From Bacteroidota bacterium (GTDB taxonomy: Bacteria > Bacteroidota > Bacteroidia > 2-12-FULL-35-15): a stretch of 64,000 nt of DNA. The stretch covers positions 1 to 64,000 of the forward strand of contig CANIQT010000008.1 in NCBI GenBank assembly GCA_947469885.1, written 5' to 3'. The notes under the pieces are model-generated. The model did no database searches, was not told the DNA's origin, and saw nothing but the letters and a program-made list of their open reading frames with translations. A program made the translations under genes and the position numbers. Positions 35,363 through 45,188 of this stretch are shown here, piece after piece. The stretch's first letter is position 1. Every line of letters begins with the position of its first letter.

Positions 35363-36310
35363 TTAATAAAGAAAATAATTAAAAACAATTAAGTAACACA
35401 CTCCCATCAGCATAATAAACTTAGCAGTATTGCCTGCAAACCGAAAATCTTTTTTTGCTGATGCCGTAACTATTTTAAAAATAAGAAAAGCAAAAGGCAT
35501 TTGTAAGGCAATAGTAAAATAATAAATGCCTATCCAGTCTTTTAGTTCATACTGCAACATTTGCAAATAACCCAAACAACACATAGTAGAAAATGCAAGA
35601 ACAACTGCCACCACTTTTGTTGACTTAATGCCAATTACAATAGGCATGGTTTGGCAACCAAATTCTTTATCCCCTTCATAATCTTCAATATCCTTGAGTA
35701 TTTCGCGAAGCAGGGTGGTAATAAAAGCAAAAAAGGAAACACCAAAAACCCATTTCCAGATAAGCGCAAAACTTAATAAATTATCTATTGGGAGATACGT
35801 TTTGTAACAAGGCAGTAGCTCAAAAATACCTACCACCAAAGGAACGATGGCAGTAAAAGAAGCGATAACGATATTTCCAATTATAAACTGTCGTTTGAAA
35901 GTAGTGGAATAAAACCACAATCCTGTGGCACAAATAAAATGTATGAAAACTAATTTCCAATGCCCAATAGCCCACGAAACATATAGTCCGATAATAACTG
36001 CCAAAATAGAAATCACCGTATGAGCCCCCATTGCCACACGTCTTTTCACCCCTTTATCAATCACCATTCGGTCGGGTTTGTTTACTTTATCAATCTTTAC
36101 ATCAAAATAATCGTTGATAACATAACCACCCGCTGCAATCATTACAGTGGAAAGAACCAATAAGAAAAAATTGAAATTGCTTAATTGTAACGTATAATAG
36201 TTGCTTTGTACTTTTAATAATGGGGCAATAAGGCAATACCTTACAACATATTGCGTAAAAGCAATAATAAGTAAGTTTTGAATACGAATGAGTTTCAGAA
36301 AAGAAAACAT
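35363..36310 (-). CDS. UbiA-family prenyltransferase (geranylgeranylglycerol-phosphate type)
   Basis: 315 residues, about eight membrane helices. Both Asp-rich motifs are present: NDYFDVKIDKVNKPDR (near 70-85) and DIEDYEGDKEFG (near 210). Bacteroidota proteins in this position are usually annotated as geranylgeranylglycerol-phosphate geranylgeranyltransferase, but the sequence alone does not fix the acceptor. It transfers a prenyl chain to a membrane-bound acceptor in the inner membrane. Cotranscribed with the DUF2520 gene upstream (25-bp gap). Confidence 0.88.
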   Translation of the reverse strand: MFSFLKLIRIQNLLIIAFTQYVVRYCLIAPLLKVQSNYYTLQLSNFNFFLLVLSTVMIAAGGYVINDYFDVKIDKVNKPDRMVIDKGVKRRVAMGAHTVISILAVIIGLYVSWAIGHWKLVFIHFICATGLWFYSTTFKRQFIIGNIVIASFTAIVPLVVGIFELLPCYKTYLPIDNLLSFALIWKWVFGVSFFAFITTLLREILKDIEDYEGDKEFGCQTMPIVIGIKSTKVVAVVLAFSTMCCLGYLQMLQYELKDWIGIYYFTIALQMPFAFLIFKIVTASAKKDFRFAGNTAKFIMLMGVCYLIVFNYFLY

Positions 36311-36335
36311 AGAATAACTAATTGTTGCGAATTTA

Positions 36336-37127
36336 CTACTTATTCTTTTTCGATGATTTAATTATACTTTTACTTAACAGTTTGTAAATGGTTTGGTAAT
36401 CTTTGTTTTTCGAGAGCAATTTCAAATGAGCATTCATTGTTTTTTTATCTCCCCGCACAGCAGGTCCTGTTTGCATATCCTCTGGCGAATCGTTTTCTAT
36501 TTTCCTAATTGTTTCCTCAATCAAAGGTCCAAACATATCAAAATCAAAATTATCTTTTGATATAATATTTCTTGCAATACCGTATAGGTGGTTGGTGAAA
36601 TTATTTGCAAACACGGCTGCAAGATGAATCTTCATTCGCTCTTTCGAATCAGCTACAATTACTTCCCCATTAGTTATGCTTTTTGCAATTGACTTAAGTA
36701 CCTCGTATGTTTTTTGATTACTTGTTTCTAACAAAATGGGAATAGTACTGAAATCAATTTCTCTTTCTTTCGAAAATGTTTGCAAAGGATAAAACACTCC
36801 AAAATTATCTGATGTGTTTTGTAATGCTTTAATATTAGTCGTTCCAGAGGTATGCACAATTATTTGATTTTCTAATTTTAAATTCCTCACCACTTTCTCA
36901 ATGGCTTTATCATTAACTGCAATAATATAAATGTCGGCTGAAAGATTAATTTTTTCGGGGTAAGTAGTAAATTTACATTTTAATTTAGTTGCGAGTTCTT
37001 CGGCTGAAGAAGGGTGCAGACTAACCACTTGAAGAATTTTATGTTTTGCTTTTATCAGTGCTAACCCTAATTGTGTGGCAACGTTGCCGGCACCTATCAA
37101 AACTATTTTATATTTTTTATTTTCCAT
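36336..37127 (-). CDS. Rossmann/DUF2520 oxidoreductase-like protein
   Basis: 263 residues. Dinucleotide-binding loop IGAGNVATQLGLAL (11-24), then the Rossmann domain to about 150 (IYIIAVNDKAIEKVV, IVHTSGTTNIKALQ) and a C-terminal helical DUF2520 domain (IHLAAVFANNFTNHLY, GPLIEETIRKIEND, TGPAVRGDKKTMNAHL). The fold resembles ketopantoate/pyrroline-carboxylate-type reductases; the substrate is unknown. In Bacteroidota it habitually sits between ccmF and a UbiA gene, as here. Start at ATG 37127, 9 bp after the ccmF stop. Confidence 0.9.
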   Translation of the reverse strand: MENKKYKIVLIGAGNVATQLGLALIKAKHKILQVVSLHPSSAEELATKLKCKFTTYPEKINLSADIYIIAVNDKAIEKVVRNLKLENQIIVHTSGTTNIKALQNTSDNFGVFYPLQTFSKEREIDFSTIPILLETSNQKTYEVLKSIAKSITNGEVIVADSKERMKIHLAAVFANNFTNHLYGIARNIISKDNFDFDMFGPLIEETIRKIENDSPEDMQTGPAVRGDKKTMNAHLKLLSKNKDYQTIYKLLSKSIIKSSKKNK

Positions 37128-37136
37128 AATAAAAAA

Positions 37137-39548
37137 TTATTTTCTTATTCTTTCAATAATAGCAAGAATAGTTCCTATTGCCATGATGATTGCGCCCAAC
37201 CACAAAATATTTATGTAAGGAAAAACGATAGCCTGCATCACAATAAAATCTTTTGTATTCGATTTCTTTTCTTGCAAAGATATTTCAATTTTCCCATTCG
37301 ATGGATCGATTTTCCAGAACATAAATTGTAATCCTAATTCATCCACTTTATAAGGCACAGGCTGAATTAAATTATTATGAATTACATAAAGTGGCGAAGC
37401 GATATATGTTTTTTTAATATCCAGCACCCTGAAATAAGCCTGAACAGCAATATCCTTTTCTTCAATTTTATATTTGGATTTATCAATTCTAGCGGAGAGA
37501 GAATCAAAAACAATAATTGCATTGGATGAAAAAATGGTATCTCCTTTTTTTAAAGTATGATTTTTTGCAGTTGCATATTCATCACCTGATTCATCTTTTT
37601 TATCCTTCAATGATTCCAAATCTGCAAAGGTTACATGGGTGTAAACATCAAAGGAGGCGAAATGGCGGGTATCAGGTTCTGCCACATTGCCCATCCTTGG
37701 ATTGGTTTGCACCAATGGTGATAGGGTGAACTCTTTTTTAAGTTTGCCGATCGCATCTTTGGAAAAATAATCGACATCAAAATAAACATTGATGCCAACG
37801 GTTCTTTTTCCAATATAGGTTACGAGGTATTTTCCCATTGGCAAGGTATCGCCTTGAGTTAAAAGAATATTATCATTGTTAGAAAATTTTTCTCCTAAAC
37901 TCTGAATGTCTTTTCCTGATGTGTTTTGCGAAATAATATCTTTTTTAGAAGTGGAAATTAAAACACCAAGCATAACCAGTGCAAAACCGATATGCGCAAC
38001 CGATGCTCCTGCCTTTCTTATTTTTCCTTTTAAAATCAAGAACATATAGTTGGCATTGGCAACTGCTGCAAATATGGATGAAAAAAGAAGAATAGAAAAA
38101 TACGGTTTGTCGAAGTTGATGGAATAAATAACTAAAAAAGTTAACCCCAACGAAAATATAAAGGAGGCAGCCATTTTCTTTAAGAAAACTTTTATATCCG
38201 TGCTTTTGTATCGGAAGTACTGTCCAACACCAATTAATAAAGTTACAATAAAAGCAAAAGGCAATTGCCATGAATTGTAAAACCCGATTACATCTTTAGC
38301 AGGTGCTTTGTGTAAGTCAAACAATTTATTCCACACCGGCATGGAAGTATAAAACATAATTTGAAAAGAAGAAACCAGTAAAACAATTGCACCTACAAAC
38401 ATCCAGAATTCTCTACTCCAGATTCCTTCTTCCTGTGCTTGCTTTGGAAAGTGTTTCCAGTTTATTATTAGTAGATAAACTCCAAGCAATAAAAAGAAAA
38501 ACAAATAAATTAATAGTTGCCCTGACATTCCTAAATCAGTAAACGCATGAACAGACGAATCTCCTAATATACCACTACGGGTTAGGAATGTAGAGTAGAG
38601 GATAAGTACAAAAGTTAATATGGCTAAAAAGAAAGCCGCCAATAAAGATTGCCCATGGTTTCTATTTATTAGTAATAAATGCGCTGTTCCTACTAAGGTT
38701 AACCAGGGGACGAGAGATGCATTTTCTACCGGGTCCCAAGCCCAAAAACCCCCAAAGCTCAATGCTTCATAAGCCCATGCACCACCCATTAAAATACCTA
38801 CACCTAAAACAGCAACACCAATAAACGCCCATGGTAATGCAGGTTTTATCCATTCGTTAAAACGTTTTTGCCAAAGCCCTGCAATAGCATAAGCAAAGGG
38901 GACAACCGTTAATGCAAAACCTAAAAACAATGTTGGAGGATGGATGGTCATCCAATAGTTTTGAAGTAAGGGATTCAAACCTCTTCCATCCAATTTATCG
39001 AGATAATGTGGGTTTTGAAACAAAGGAATGTTTGCGAAGTCAGGATGATTACGTAAAAGAACGGTAAAAGGATTACTACCTATTCTATGTTCAAACACAA
39101 AAATACCAAGCAACATGGATGTAAGAAATGCCTGAACCAATGATATGGTAGCCATTACAGGTGCTTCAAAAGACTTAGAAGTTTTTTGTAATATCAAACC
39201 AATTACCACATGCCAAAAGGTCCAAAGTAAAAAGCTGCCTTCCTGCCCTTCCCAGAAACACGAAAGAATATACCGCATCGGCATTTCTTTATTGCTGTGG
39301 TGCCACACATATTCGTATTCAAAATAATGGCTGTAAAGCATCACGAAGAGTGAGCCTACAATTCCAATAACTGATAATCCATGAATGCGAAAAGAAATGC
39401 GAGCAATGCGTTTCCACGAAGGAGCTTTTTCATTATCACGCGCAGCGAAAAAATAACTAACACCTGCTAATAAAGCAAAAACAAAGGAAAGAATAACGAA
39501 TACATTACCAACCTGTCCAATCCATAAATGTTCATTGATGTACTCCAT
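37137..39548 (-). CDS. ccmF: CcmF-like cytochrome c haem lyase
   Basis: 803 residues with about 15 membrane helices. The haem-handling WWD domain is GGFWAWDPVENASLVPWL; conserved histidines lie in HPPTLFLG, and in an HSNKEMPMRYILSCFWEGQEGSFLLW segment. A soluble periplasmic domain follows (about 550-750) before the final helix. Attaches haem to apocytochrome c in the periplasm with CcmE as haem donor. Many Bacteroidota annotations label it CcsA. Follows ccmE with a 52-bp gap. Confidence 0.93.
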   Translation of the reverse strand: MEYINEHLWIGQVGNVFVILSFVFALLAGVSYFFAARDNEKAPSWKRIARISFRIHGLSVIGIVGSLFVMLYSHYFEYEYVWHHSNKEMPMRYILSCFWEGQEGSFLLWTFWHVVIGLILQKTSKSFEAPVMATISLVQAFLTSMLLGIFVFEHRIGSNPFTVLLRNHPDFANIPLFQNPHYLDKLDGRGLNPLLQNYWMTIHPPTLFLGFALTVVPFAYAIAGLWQKRFNEWIKPALPWAFIGVAVLGVGILMGGAWAYEALSFGGFWAWDPVENASLVPWLTLVGTAHLLLINRNHGQSLLAAFFLAILTFVLILYSTFLTRSGILGDSSVHAFTDLGMSGQLLIYLFFFLLLGVYLLIINWKHFPKQAQEEGIWSREFWMFVGAIVLLVSSFQIMFYTSMPVWNKLFDLHKAPAKDVIGFYNSWQLPFAFIVTLLIGVGQYFRYKSTDIKVFLKKMAASFIFSLGLTFLVIYSINFDKPYFSILLFSSIFAAVANANYMFLILKGKIRKAGASVAHIGFALVMLGVLISTSKKDIISQNTSGKDIQSLGEKFSNNDNILLTQGDTLPMGKYLVTYIGKRTVGINVYFDVDYFSKDAIGKLKKEFTLSPLVQTNPRMGNVAEPDTRHFASFDVYTHVTFADLESLKDKKDESGDEYATAKNHTLKKGDTIFSSNAIIVFDSLSARIDKSKYKIEEKDIAVQAYFRVLDIKKTYIASPLYVIHNNLIQPVPYKVDELGLQFMFWKIDPSNGKIEISLQEKKSNTKDFIVMQAIVFPYINILWLGAIIMAIGTILAIIERIRK

Positions 39549-39600
39549 ATTACTAATTACAAATTGTTAAGAATTTACTAATGAACCAATGACTAATGAA

Positions 39601-39990
39601 CTAATTACTTGCTTGCGGTTTTCCATCGTTATATTTGGATGGACATTTCATTAAGATGTCTGAGGCATGAAATTCTTCTCCTTTCATTTTGCCAATTAAA
39701 ACGATTTGTTCTGAATGTTCAAAATCCTGAGGTTTATTTTTGTGAAGTATTACTTTACATTCTTTTCCTTTATTATCGGTCATGTAAAAAGAAAAAAGAT
39801 TTGCATCCACTTTAGGTTCATAAACCATTTCCTTTTCTTTATCCCTTTTGCCAACCACATGAAACTCACTTCCTGGTTCGTTGGCTGCTTCTGTAAAACT
39901 TGCGTAAGTACTAGTATTATTTAACGTAGTAAATATTGCACCTATTGCAACAGCAATAATAACAATTCCGATGACGTGAATCTTTTTCAT
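39601..39990 (-). CDS. ccmE: CcmE haem chaperone, Cys-type
   Basis: 129 residues. An N-terminal membrane anchor (IGIVIIAVAIGAIFTTL) is followed by the OB-type beta barrel (EFHVVGKRDKEKEMVYEPKV ... VLIGKMKGEEFHASDILMKC). The haem-binding residue, His in the HxxxY motif of classical CcmE, is Cys here (CPSKY, CxxxY), a variant known from some bacteria and archaea. It carries haem from CcmC to CcmF in the periplasm. It overlaps ccmD by 4 bp. Confidence 0.9.
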   Translation of the reverse strand: MKKIHVIGIVIIAVAIGAIFTTLNNTSTYASFTEAANEPGSEFHVVGKRDKEKEMVYEPKVDANLFSFYMTDNKGKECKVILHKNKPQDFEHSEQIVLIGKMKGEEFHASDILMKCPSKYNDGKPQASN

Positions 39991-40214
39991 TTTTTTATTT
40001 CCTTCTCTAATTTACTAATCTTTCTGTCCAACATTATCAGGTAAGTTACAATGCCAATAAATATTATGGAAACAACAGTAACTACCACATATATTTTTCC
40101 TGATTGATATAAGCCTGTTGCCATTTCCACTGCTTGATTGTCTTGTGCATAAACACTCCCGGAAATAATAAGCAACACCAGAAGTGAAGCTGTTTTTTTT
40201 ATTGTTCTAATCAT
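39987..40214 (-). CDS. ccmD: CcmD-family small membrane protein
   Basis: 75 residues. A signal-anchor-like start, then one membrane helix (YVVVTVVSIIFIGIVTYLIML) and a charged tail DRKISKLEKEIKK, as expected for CcmD, which helps release holo-CcmE from CcmABC. Its 5' end overlaps ccmC by 8 bp and its 3' end overlaps ccmE by 4 bp, so translation is probably coupled. Confidence 0.85.
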   Translation of the reverse strand: MIRTIKKTASLLVLLIISGSVYAQDNQAVEMATGLYQSGKIYVVVTVVSIIFIGIVTYLIMLDRKISKLEKEIKK

Positions 40215-40872
40215 TATATATTAATTTGCGTCTTACTTTTTCTAATCGAACTCTTAATGTAAATATCCAAACGGTAAGTAATATCCAGCCAATTACGGCA
40301 GGATAAAATACCATCCGCATGGTACTGTCTAAGTCGTATTTATTAAAACCAGGATTGCCACCATTACCTGGATGAAGTGAATCATTCATTCTTGGCAATA
40401 TCATCAGGAAAACAACTAGCATTACATAAGCAAAGATGTTATACACAGCCGATATGCGAGCACGTTTTTGTTCTTCATCAATAGAACCTCTAAGCACAAA
40501 ATAAGCAAGATAAATAAGCATAGTGATGGCAGCACCATTCAATTTTGTATCAGCAACCCACCATGCACCCCAAGTATATCGTGCCCAAATGGAACCAGTG
40601 ATGAGTCCTAAAAAGCCAACTAACATTCCGGTGTGAGCAGCCTGAGAAGCAACAATGTCACTTTCAATGTTTGATTTATTAAGGTATTTAATGCTATGCC
40701 ATAGTGAAACAAAGAGTATAGTCATCATGGAAAACCACATAGGCACATGAAAATACAGATTGCGAATGGTTTCGTGAAGGATGGGTTGGGCAGGAACGTT
40801 AAAAAGAAAGCCTGCAATAATTGTATAAAGTACAAAAACTACCGCTACTACTTTCCACCAATTTTTTTTCAT
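40207..40872 (-). CDS. ccmC: CcmC/CcsA-type haem transporter subunit
   Basis: 221 residues, six membrane helices. The tryptophan-rich WWD motif is WGAWWVADTKLNGAAI, with conserved histidines in RNLYFHVPMWFS and SQAAHTGML. With CcmB it delivers haem to CcmE on the periplasmic side. It lies between ccmB (23-bp gap) and ccmD (8-bp overlap). The ABC ATPase partner CcmA is not in this block. Confidence 0.93.
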   Translation of the reverse strand: MKKNWWKVVAVVFVLYTIIAGFLFNVPAQPILHETIRNLYFHVPMWFSMMTILFVSLWHSIKYLNKSNIESDIVASQAAHTGMLVGFLGLITGSIWARYTWGAWWVADTKLNGAAITMLIYLAYFVLRGSIDEEQKRARISAVYNIFAYVMLVVFLMILPRMNDSLHPGNGGNPGFNKYDLDSTMRMVFYPAVIGWILLTVWIFTLRVRLEKVRRKLIYND

Positions 40873-40895
40873 TTAAAAGTTGAATATTTCTTTTT

Positions 40896-41558
40896 TTATT
40901 CGCGCCAAAGGTAGCGAAATAATACAAAAGATAAAGCGATAATAATCACATTAATAAACACTAAAACCAGTAAATAGTTTAGATCCCAATGCTCTAATCC
41001 ATCAATCGCATTTTTGGAAAGTTTAATCAAAACCATCAATAAAGGCATCATAATCGGGAAACTTAAAATTGCCATTAAAGTAAAATTGTTATTTGATTTG
41101 GAAGCAATTGCTGAAACCATTGTTAATAAGGAGGAGAAGCCGAAACTGCCAAGCAAAAGTGTTAAAAGAAACAAAGGATAATCCTGAATAAGATTGCCTA
41201 CAAATATGCTGTAAACCAACAAGCATAGAGCAGACAACACAGTAAGCAAAAGTGAATTGTAAATTATTTTTGAAAGTATTACTGCCTGCGGACTTGCCAA
41301 TGTATAGAGATAAAGTAATTTTCCTTTCGTTTCATTCATAAAGCTTTTCGCAACTGCATTGATGGATGCAAAGAGCAATATTATCCAGAACAAAGCATTC
41401 CATACAGATGGAGTAACAATACTTTTGAAAGACAAATAGCTTACAAAAATAGTGGAAACAACATACAAAAGAATTCCGCTTAGTGCGTATTTGTTGCGCA
41501 TTTCCAGCTTAATTTCCTTTGCAATAAGATATTTGATTTGATCAAAAAGTCCCGTCAT
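40896..41558 (-). CDS. ccmB: Haem exporter membrane subunit CcmB
   Basis: 220 residues, six membrane helices (ALFWIILLFASINAVAKSF, LFLLTLLLGSFGFSSLLTMV). The start IKYLIAKEIKLEMRNKYAL matches the cytoplasmic N-terminus of CcmB. It is the membrane part of the CcmABC haem-handling complex. The ATG overlaps the stop of the MBL gene by 4 bp (41555-41558), so the ccm cluster is probably cotranscribed from upstream of the nuclease gene. Confidence 0.92.
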   Translation of the reverse strand: MTGLFDQIKYLIAKEIKLEMRNKYALSGILLYVVSTIFVSYLSFKSIVTPSVWNALFWIILLFASINAVAKSFMNETKGKLLYLYTLASPQAVILSKIIYNSLLLTVLSALCLLVYSIFVGNLIQDYPLFLLTLLLGSFGFSSLLTMVSAIASKSNNNFTLMAILSFPIMMPLLMVLIKLSKNAIDGLEHWDLNYLLVLVFINVIIIALSFVLFRYLWRE

Positions 41559-42958
41559 TTTATCTCTATAACATCGTTTTGTGCAGGAATTGTAATATTC
41601 CTAAATCCAGCATCCAAGAGTTTTTCCTTGTAATTCAACTGAACCTCATATTCACCATGAACAAGGAAAACCTGTTTCACTTTTTTCGCATCCTGACAAC
41701 CAAGATAATTAATCATTTCTTTATAGTCCCCATGTGCACTGTAAGAATCAATAATGATTACTTCTGCTTTTATCTCATGTTCAACCCCGAAAATCTTTAC
41801 CACTTTATTTCCTGCTCTTAGTTTTCCGCCTAACGAATTAGGCTCTGCATATCCAACCATAAGTATTGTATTATTCGGATTTGAAACATTATTGGCTATG
41901 TGATGTTTTATTCGTCCTGCATCTGCCATGCCCGAAGCTGAGATAATAATACATGGTTCCGGCAAATCATTTAATTGTTTTGATTCTATAACATCTTGAA
42001 CATAGATCAAATTATCAAAACCAAATGGATTGGAATCTGTTTTCATGTATTCAATAATATCTTCATTAAAACACTCTGGGTGTTTTCGCATTATGGCCGT
42101 TGCATTGACAGATAGAGGACTATCTACATATACATTAATACGTGGCAACATTTTTTTATGTTCCATTTGATCTAATGCATAAACTAATTCCTGTGTTCGC
42201 CCAAGACTAAAAGCAGGAATAATAAGTTTTCCCTTTTTGGTGATACATGTATTAAAAACAACATCAAATAATTTTTGTTCGCTGTAAGCTGTATCACCAT
42301 GTAATCTGTCGCCATAAGTTGATTCTGTAATAATATAATCTGCCTGAGGAAAAGGTTGAGGGTCCTTTAATATGGCATCATTGTATCTGCCAATATCACC
42401 CGAAAAGAAAATTTTCTTCGTTTCTCCGTTTTCAGTCAACTCAAGATTAACTCCTGCTGCTCCTAATATATGTCCCGAATCAGTAAATGTTACTTTTAAA
42501 TTTTCATACACATTGTAAGACGTATTATAAGGAACACTTACAAACAAGGATAAACATGCTTCCGCATCTTTTACCGAATAAATCGGTTTCAATGGTTCAA
42601 GATGTTGTTTCATTCTTCTTTTATTGATAAAACGAACATCACTTTCCTGAATATGTGCACTATCCAAAAGCATAATTTTACATAAATCTGCTGTGGCAGG
42701 AGTGCATATAATAGGTCCCCGAAAGCCTTGCTTTACGAGATTAGGAATATTTCCCGAATGGTCAATGTGAGCATGAGAAAGAATAAGATAATCCATTTTG
42801 GCAGGCTCGAAAACAAACTCACGGTTCATACTGTCTGTTTCAGCTCCCCTACCTTGGAAAAAACCACAATCCAATAAAATCATTTTTCCATCATCAGGCA
42901 TCATCAAATGTTTGCTTCCTGTAACCGTGCGCGCTGCTCCACAAAATTTTATTTTCAT
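41555..42958 (-). CDS. Metallo-beta-lactamase/beta-CASP ribonuclease-like protein
   Basis: 467 residues, cytoplasmic. The MBL zinc motif is SHAHIDHSG (His62, His64, Asp66, His67), with further ligands in DSGHILGAAG and FSGDIGRY. The beta-CASP insert follows (RTQELVYALDQ), and the final RMMBL segment has SYSAHGDYKEM and VHGE. This is the CPSF/Ysh1-like RNA-processing nuclease family, also called RNA specificity exonuclease. Likely RNA cleavage or trimming; the target is unknown. First gene of the minus-strand block, upstream of ccmB with 4-bp overlap. Start at ATG 42958. Confidence 0.92.
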   Translation of the reverse strand: MKIKFCGAARTVTGSKHLMMPDDGKMILLDCGFFQGRGAETDSMNREFVFEPAKMDYLILSHAHIDHSGNIPNLVKQGFRGPIICTPATADLCKIMLLDSAHIQESDVRFINKRRMKQHLEPLKPIYSVKDAEACLSLFVSVPYNTSYNVYENLKVTFTDSGHILGAAGVNLELTENGETKKIFFSGDIGRYNDAILKDPQPFPQADYIITESTYGDRLHGDTAYSEQKLFDVVFNTCITKKGKLIIPAFSLGRTQELVYALDQMEHKKMLPRINVYVDSPLSVNATAIMRKHPECFNEDIIEYMKTDSNPFGFDNLIYVQDVIESKQLNDLPEPCIIISASGMADAGRIKHHIANNVSNPNNTILMVGYAEPNSLGGKLRAGNKVVKIFGVEHEIKAEVIIIDSYSAHGDYKEMINYLGCQDAKKVKQVFLVHGEYEVQLNYKEKLLDAGFRNITIPAQNDVIEIK

Positions 42959-43102
42959 ACCTTTTTCAAAATTTCTCGCAAAGATAGGTTTAGATTGAAC
43001 ACGTTTAAATATATTGTGAATAAACTTGTGTACAAATGAGTGAGTATTCGGATTTATTAATTTTATTTATTTATAACTTCGCATAAATTATTTTGTAGCC
43101 TC

Positions 43103-45169
43103 TTGAAAAAATTTATCTCTTTCATTCATCATAGTCACCCCGAAGTTTACAAAGCATTATTATTTGTATTGGCTATTTCGGCTATTGTTTTAATCTTTCC
43201 AAAACAGGGCAAATTCAAGTACGAGTTCCAAAACCTTAAAGGAAAACCTTGGTATCATGACGATTTAATTGCACCATTCGATTTTGCAATCAACAAAACC
43301 AAAGAAGAACTTGCCAACGAAAAAGCAGAAGCATTAAAATCAGCAAAGCCTTATTTCAGGTTCGATAATACGATTGTAGCCACCAAAAAGGAGGAATTAA
43401 AAAAGGAATTTGAAGCCAAATGGGATAAGAAAAAACCAAAAGCACTCAAAGAAAAAACATTTGCCTTAGCCAATAGTATTTTCGATTCCATATATAAAAA
43501 AGGAATCATAGAAACAGCTGATGTTATCGAAAACCAAACGCCCGATTTCTCAATTGATGTGCTGAATAACAATGTGGCAGAAGAGCACGACCTCAGTTAT
43601 TACTTTACCATTAACTCCGCTTATGCTTACGAACAAAACCAGCTTGCACTCAACGCGAGAAACGCAGACACCCGATTTGTTTCTTCGTTACTCGAAAATG
43701 CAATAGCACATAGCATTTTTTATGACAAAGAAACATCCGACAAAATACTAAAACAAGCTATTGACGACATTGCCCCCTCTCGCGATATCATCTTGAAAGA
43801 CCAAGCCATTGTGTCGAAAGGAGAAATTGTGGATGCTCCAAAATATCAGATACTTGAATCGTTAAAAGCAGAATACGATGGACAATCGGTAGGAGCAGGC
43901 AGTTATCTCTTTATATTGTTAGGCCAATTAATCATTGTCTCCATTTGCCTCGCGGTATTAATCGCGTTTCTAGCTTTCTTTCGAAAAGAAATTTTTGTGG
44001 ATAATGCAAAAATTACATTTATCCTCATCCTCATCATACTTCAGGTATTAATGACCAAACTTGCAGCCAATTCTGTTGCCTTCAATATTTTTATTCTCCC
44101 GTTCTGCATCCTGCCCATCATCATCCGTTCCTTTTTCGATACTCGGGTCGCTCTCTTTGTCCACCTGGTTACCGTACTCATCATATCCTTTATGGCACCC
44201 GATAGGTTTGTATTTGTATTTATTCAAATGTTGGGTGGCATGGTAGCCATCTTTAGCATTGTAAATATGCGTAACCGTTCGCAGATATTTATTTCGTCTG
44301 CAGTAATATTTTTAACCTATTGCACTTCATTCATCGGCATCACCATTATTCAGGAGGGTGGCAGCGATGCCATTATCTGGTTCGATTTCGCTTGGTTTGG
44401 AGTTAGTGCAACGCTTACTTTATTTTCCTACCCACTCATTTTCATTTTCGAAAAAATATTCGGACTCACTTCAGATGTTTCTCTTTTGGAGTTATCTGAT
44501 ACCAACGGAAAACTCCTTCGTGAGCTCGCTTCCCGAGCTCCAGGCACGTTCCAACATTCACTCATGGTAGCCAACTTAGCCGAAGAAGCCATATACACTA
44601 TCGGAGGAAACGCATTGTTAGTCCGCACCGGTGCGCTTTTTCATGATATAGGGAAAATGGAAATGCCTATGTATTTCATCGAAAACCAGATGAACGGAAT
44701 CAATCCCCACGATGAATTAAGTTTTGACGAATCTGCAACCATCATCATCAGCCATGTAATTAAAGGAATAGAAATAGCCAAAAAAAATAAACTACCAGAG
44801 CAAATTATTGATTTCATCCGCACGCATCATGGCACAAGCCTAACCACTTATTTTTACCGTTCGTTTAAAAACGAATTCCCAGACCAAACCATAGATGAAT
44901 CTAAATTCCACTACCCTGGTCCTATTCCTTTCTCCAAAGAAACTGCTGTTCTGATGATGGCAGACTCGGTAGAAGCCGCTTCGCGAAGTTTAAAAAAATA
45001 CGATGTGGAGAGTATTGATACTCTTGTGGAACGAATAATTACTACTCAAATAGAACAAAACCAATATGTCAATGCTGATATTACTTTTAAAGAAATCAAC
45101 ACACTCAAAAAGATTTTCAAGAAAAAATTAATGAATGTGTACCACGTTCGGGTGGAGTATCCCCGTTAG
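43103..45169 (+). CDS. 7TM-HD domain phosphodiesterase (PgpH/YqfF-like)
   Basis: 688 residues from TTG 43103. There is no in-frame ATG nearby, and the N-terminus KKFISFIHHSHPEVYKALLF followed by KFKYEFQNLKGKPWYHDDLI fits the family start, so TTG is accepted. A membrane helix is followed by an extracytoplasmic 7TMR-HDED domain (about 45-260), seven membrane helices (about 270-460) and a cytoplasmic HD domain with HDIGK (GALFHDIGKMEMP), preceded by FQHSLMVANLAEEA and followed by RTHHGT. Family members such as PgpH hydrolyse c-di-AMP, so it probably lowers this second messenger. Confidence 0.93.
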   Translation: MKKFISFIHHSHPEVYKALLFVLAISAIVLIFPKQGKFKYEFQNLKGKPWYHDDLIAPFDFAINKTKEELANEKAEALKSAKPYFRFDNTIVATKKEELKKEFEAKWDKKKPKALKEKTFALANSIFDSIYKKGIIETADVIENQTPDFSIDVLNNNVAEEHDLSYYFTINSAYAYEQNQLALNARNADTRFVSSLLENAIAHSIFYDKETSDKILKQAIDDIAPSRDIILKDQAIVSKGEIVDAPKYQILESLKAEYDGQSVGAGSYLFILLGQLIIVSICLAVLIAFLAFFRKEIFVDNAKITFILILIILQVLMTKLAANSVAFNIFILPFCILPIIIRSFFDTRVALFVHLVTVLIISFMAPDRFVFVFIQMLGGMVAIFSIVNMRNRSQIFISSAVIFLTYCTSFIGITIIQEGGSDAIIWFDFAWFGVSATLTLFSYPLIFIFEKIFGLTSDVSLLELSDTNGKLLRELASRAPGTFQHSLMVANLAEEAIYTIGGNALLVRTGALFHDIGKMEMPMYFIENQMNGINPHDELSFDESATIIISHVIKGIEIAKKNKLPEQIIDFIRTHHGTSLTTYFYRSFKNEFPDQTIDESKFHYPGPIPFSKETAVLMMADSVEAASRSLKKYDVESIDTLVERIITTQIEQNQYVNADITFKEINTLKKIFKKKLMNVYHVRVEYPR

Positions 45170-45188
45170 TTGCAAAACAAAAATAATT

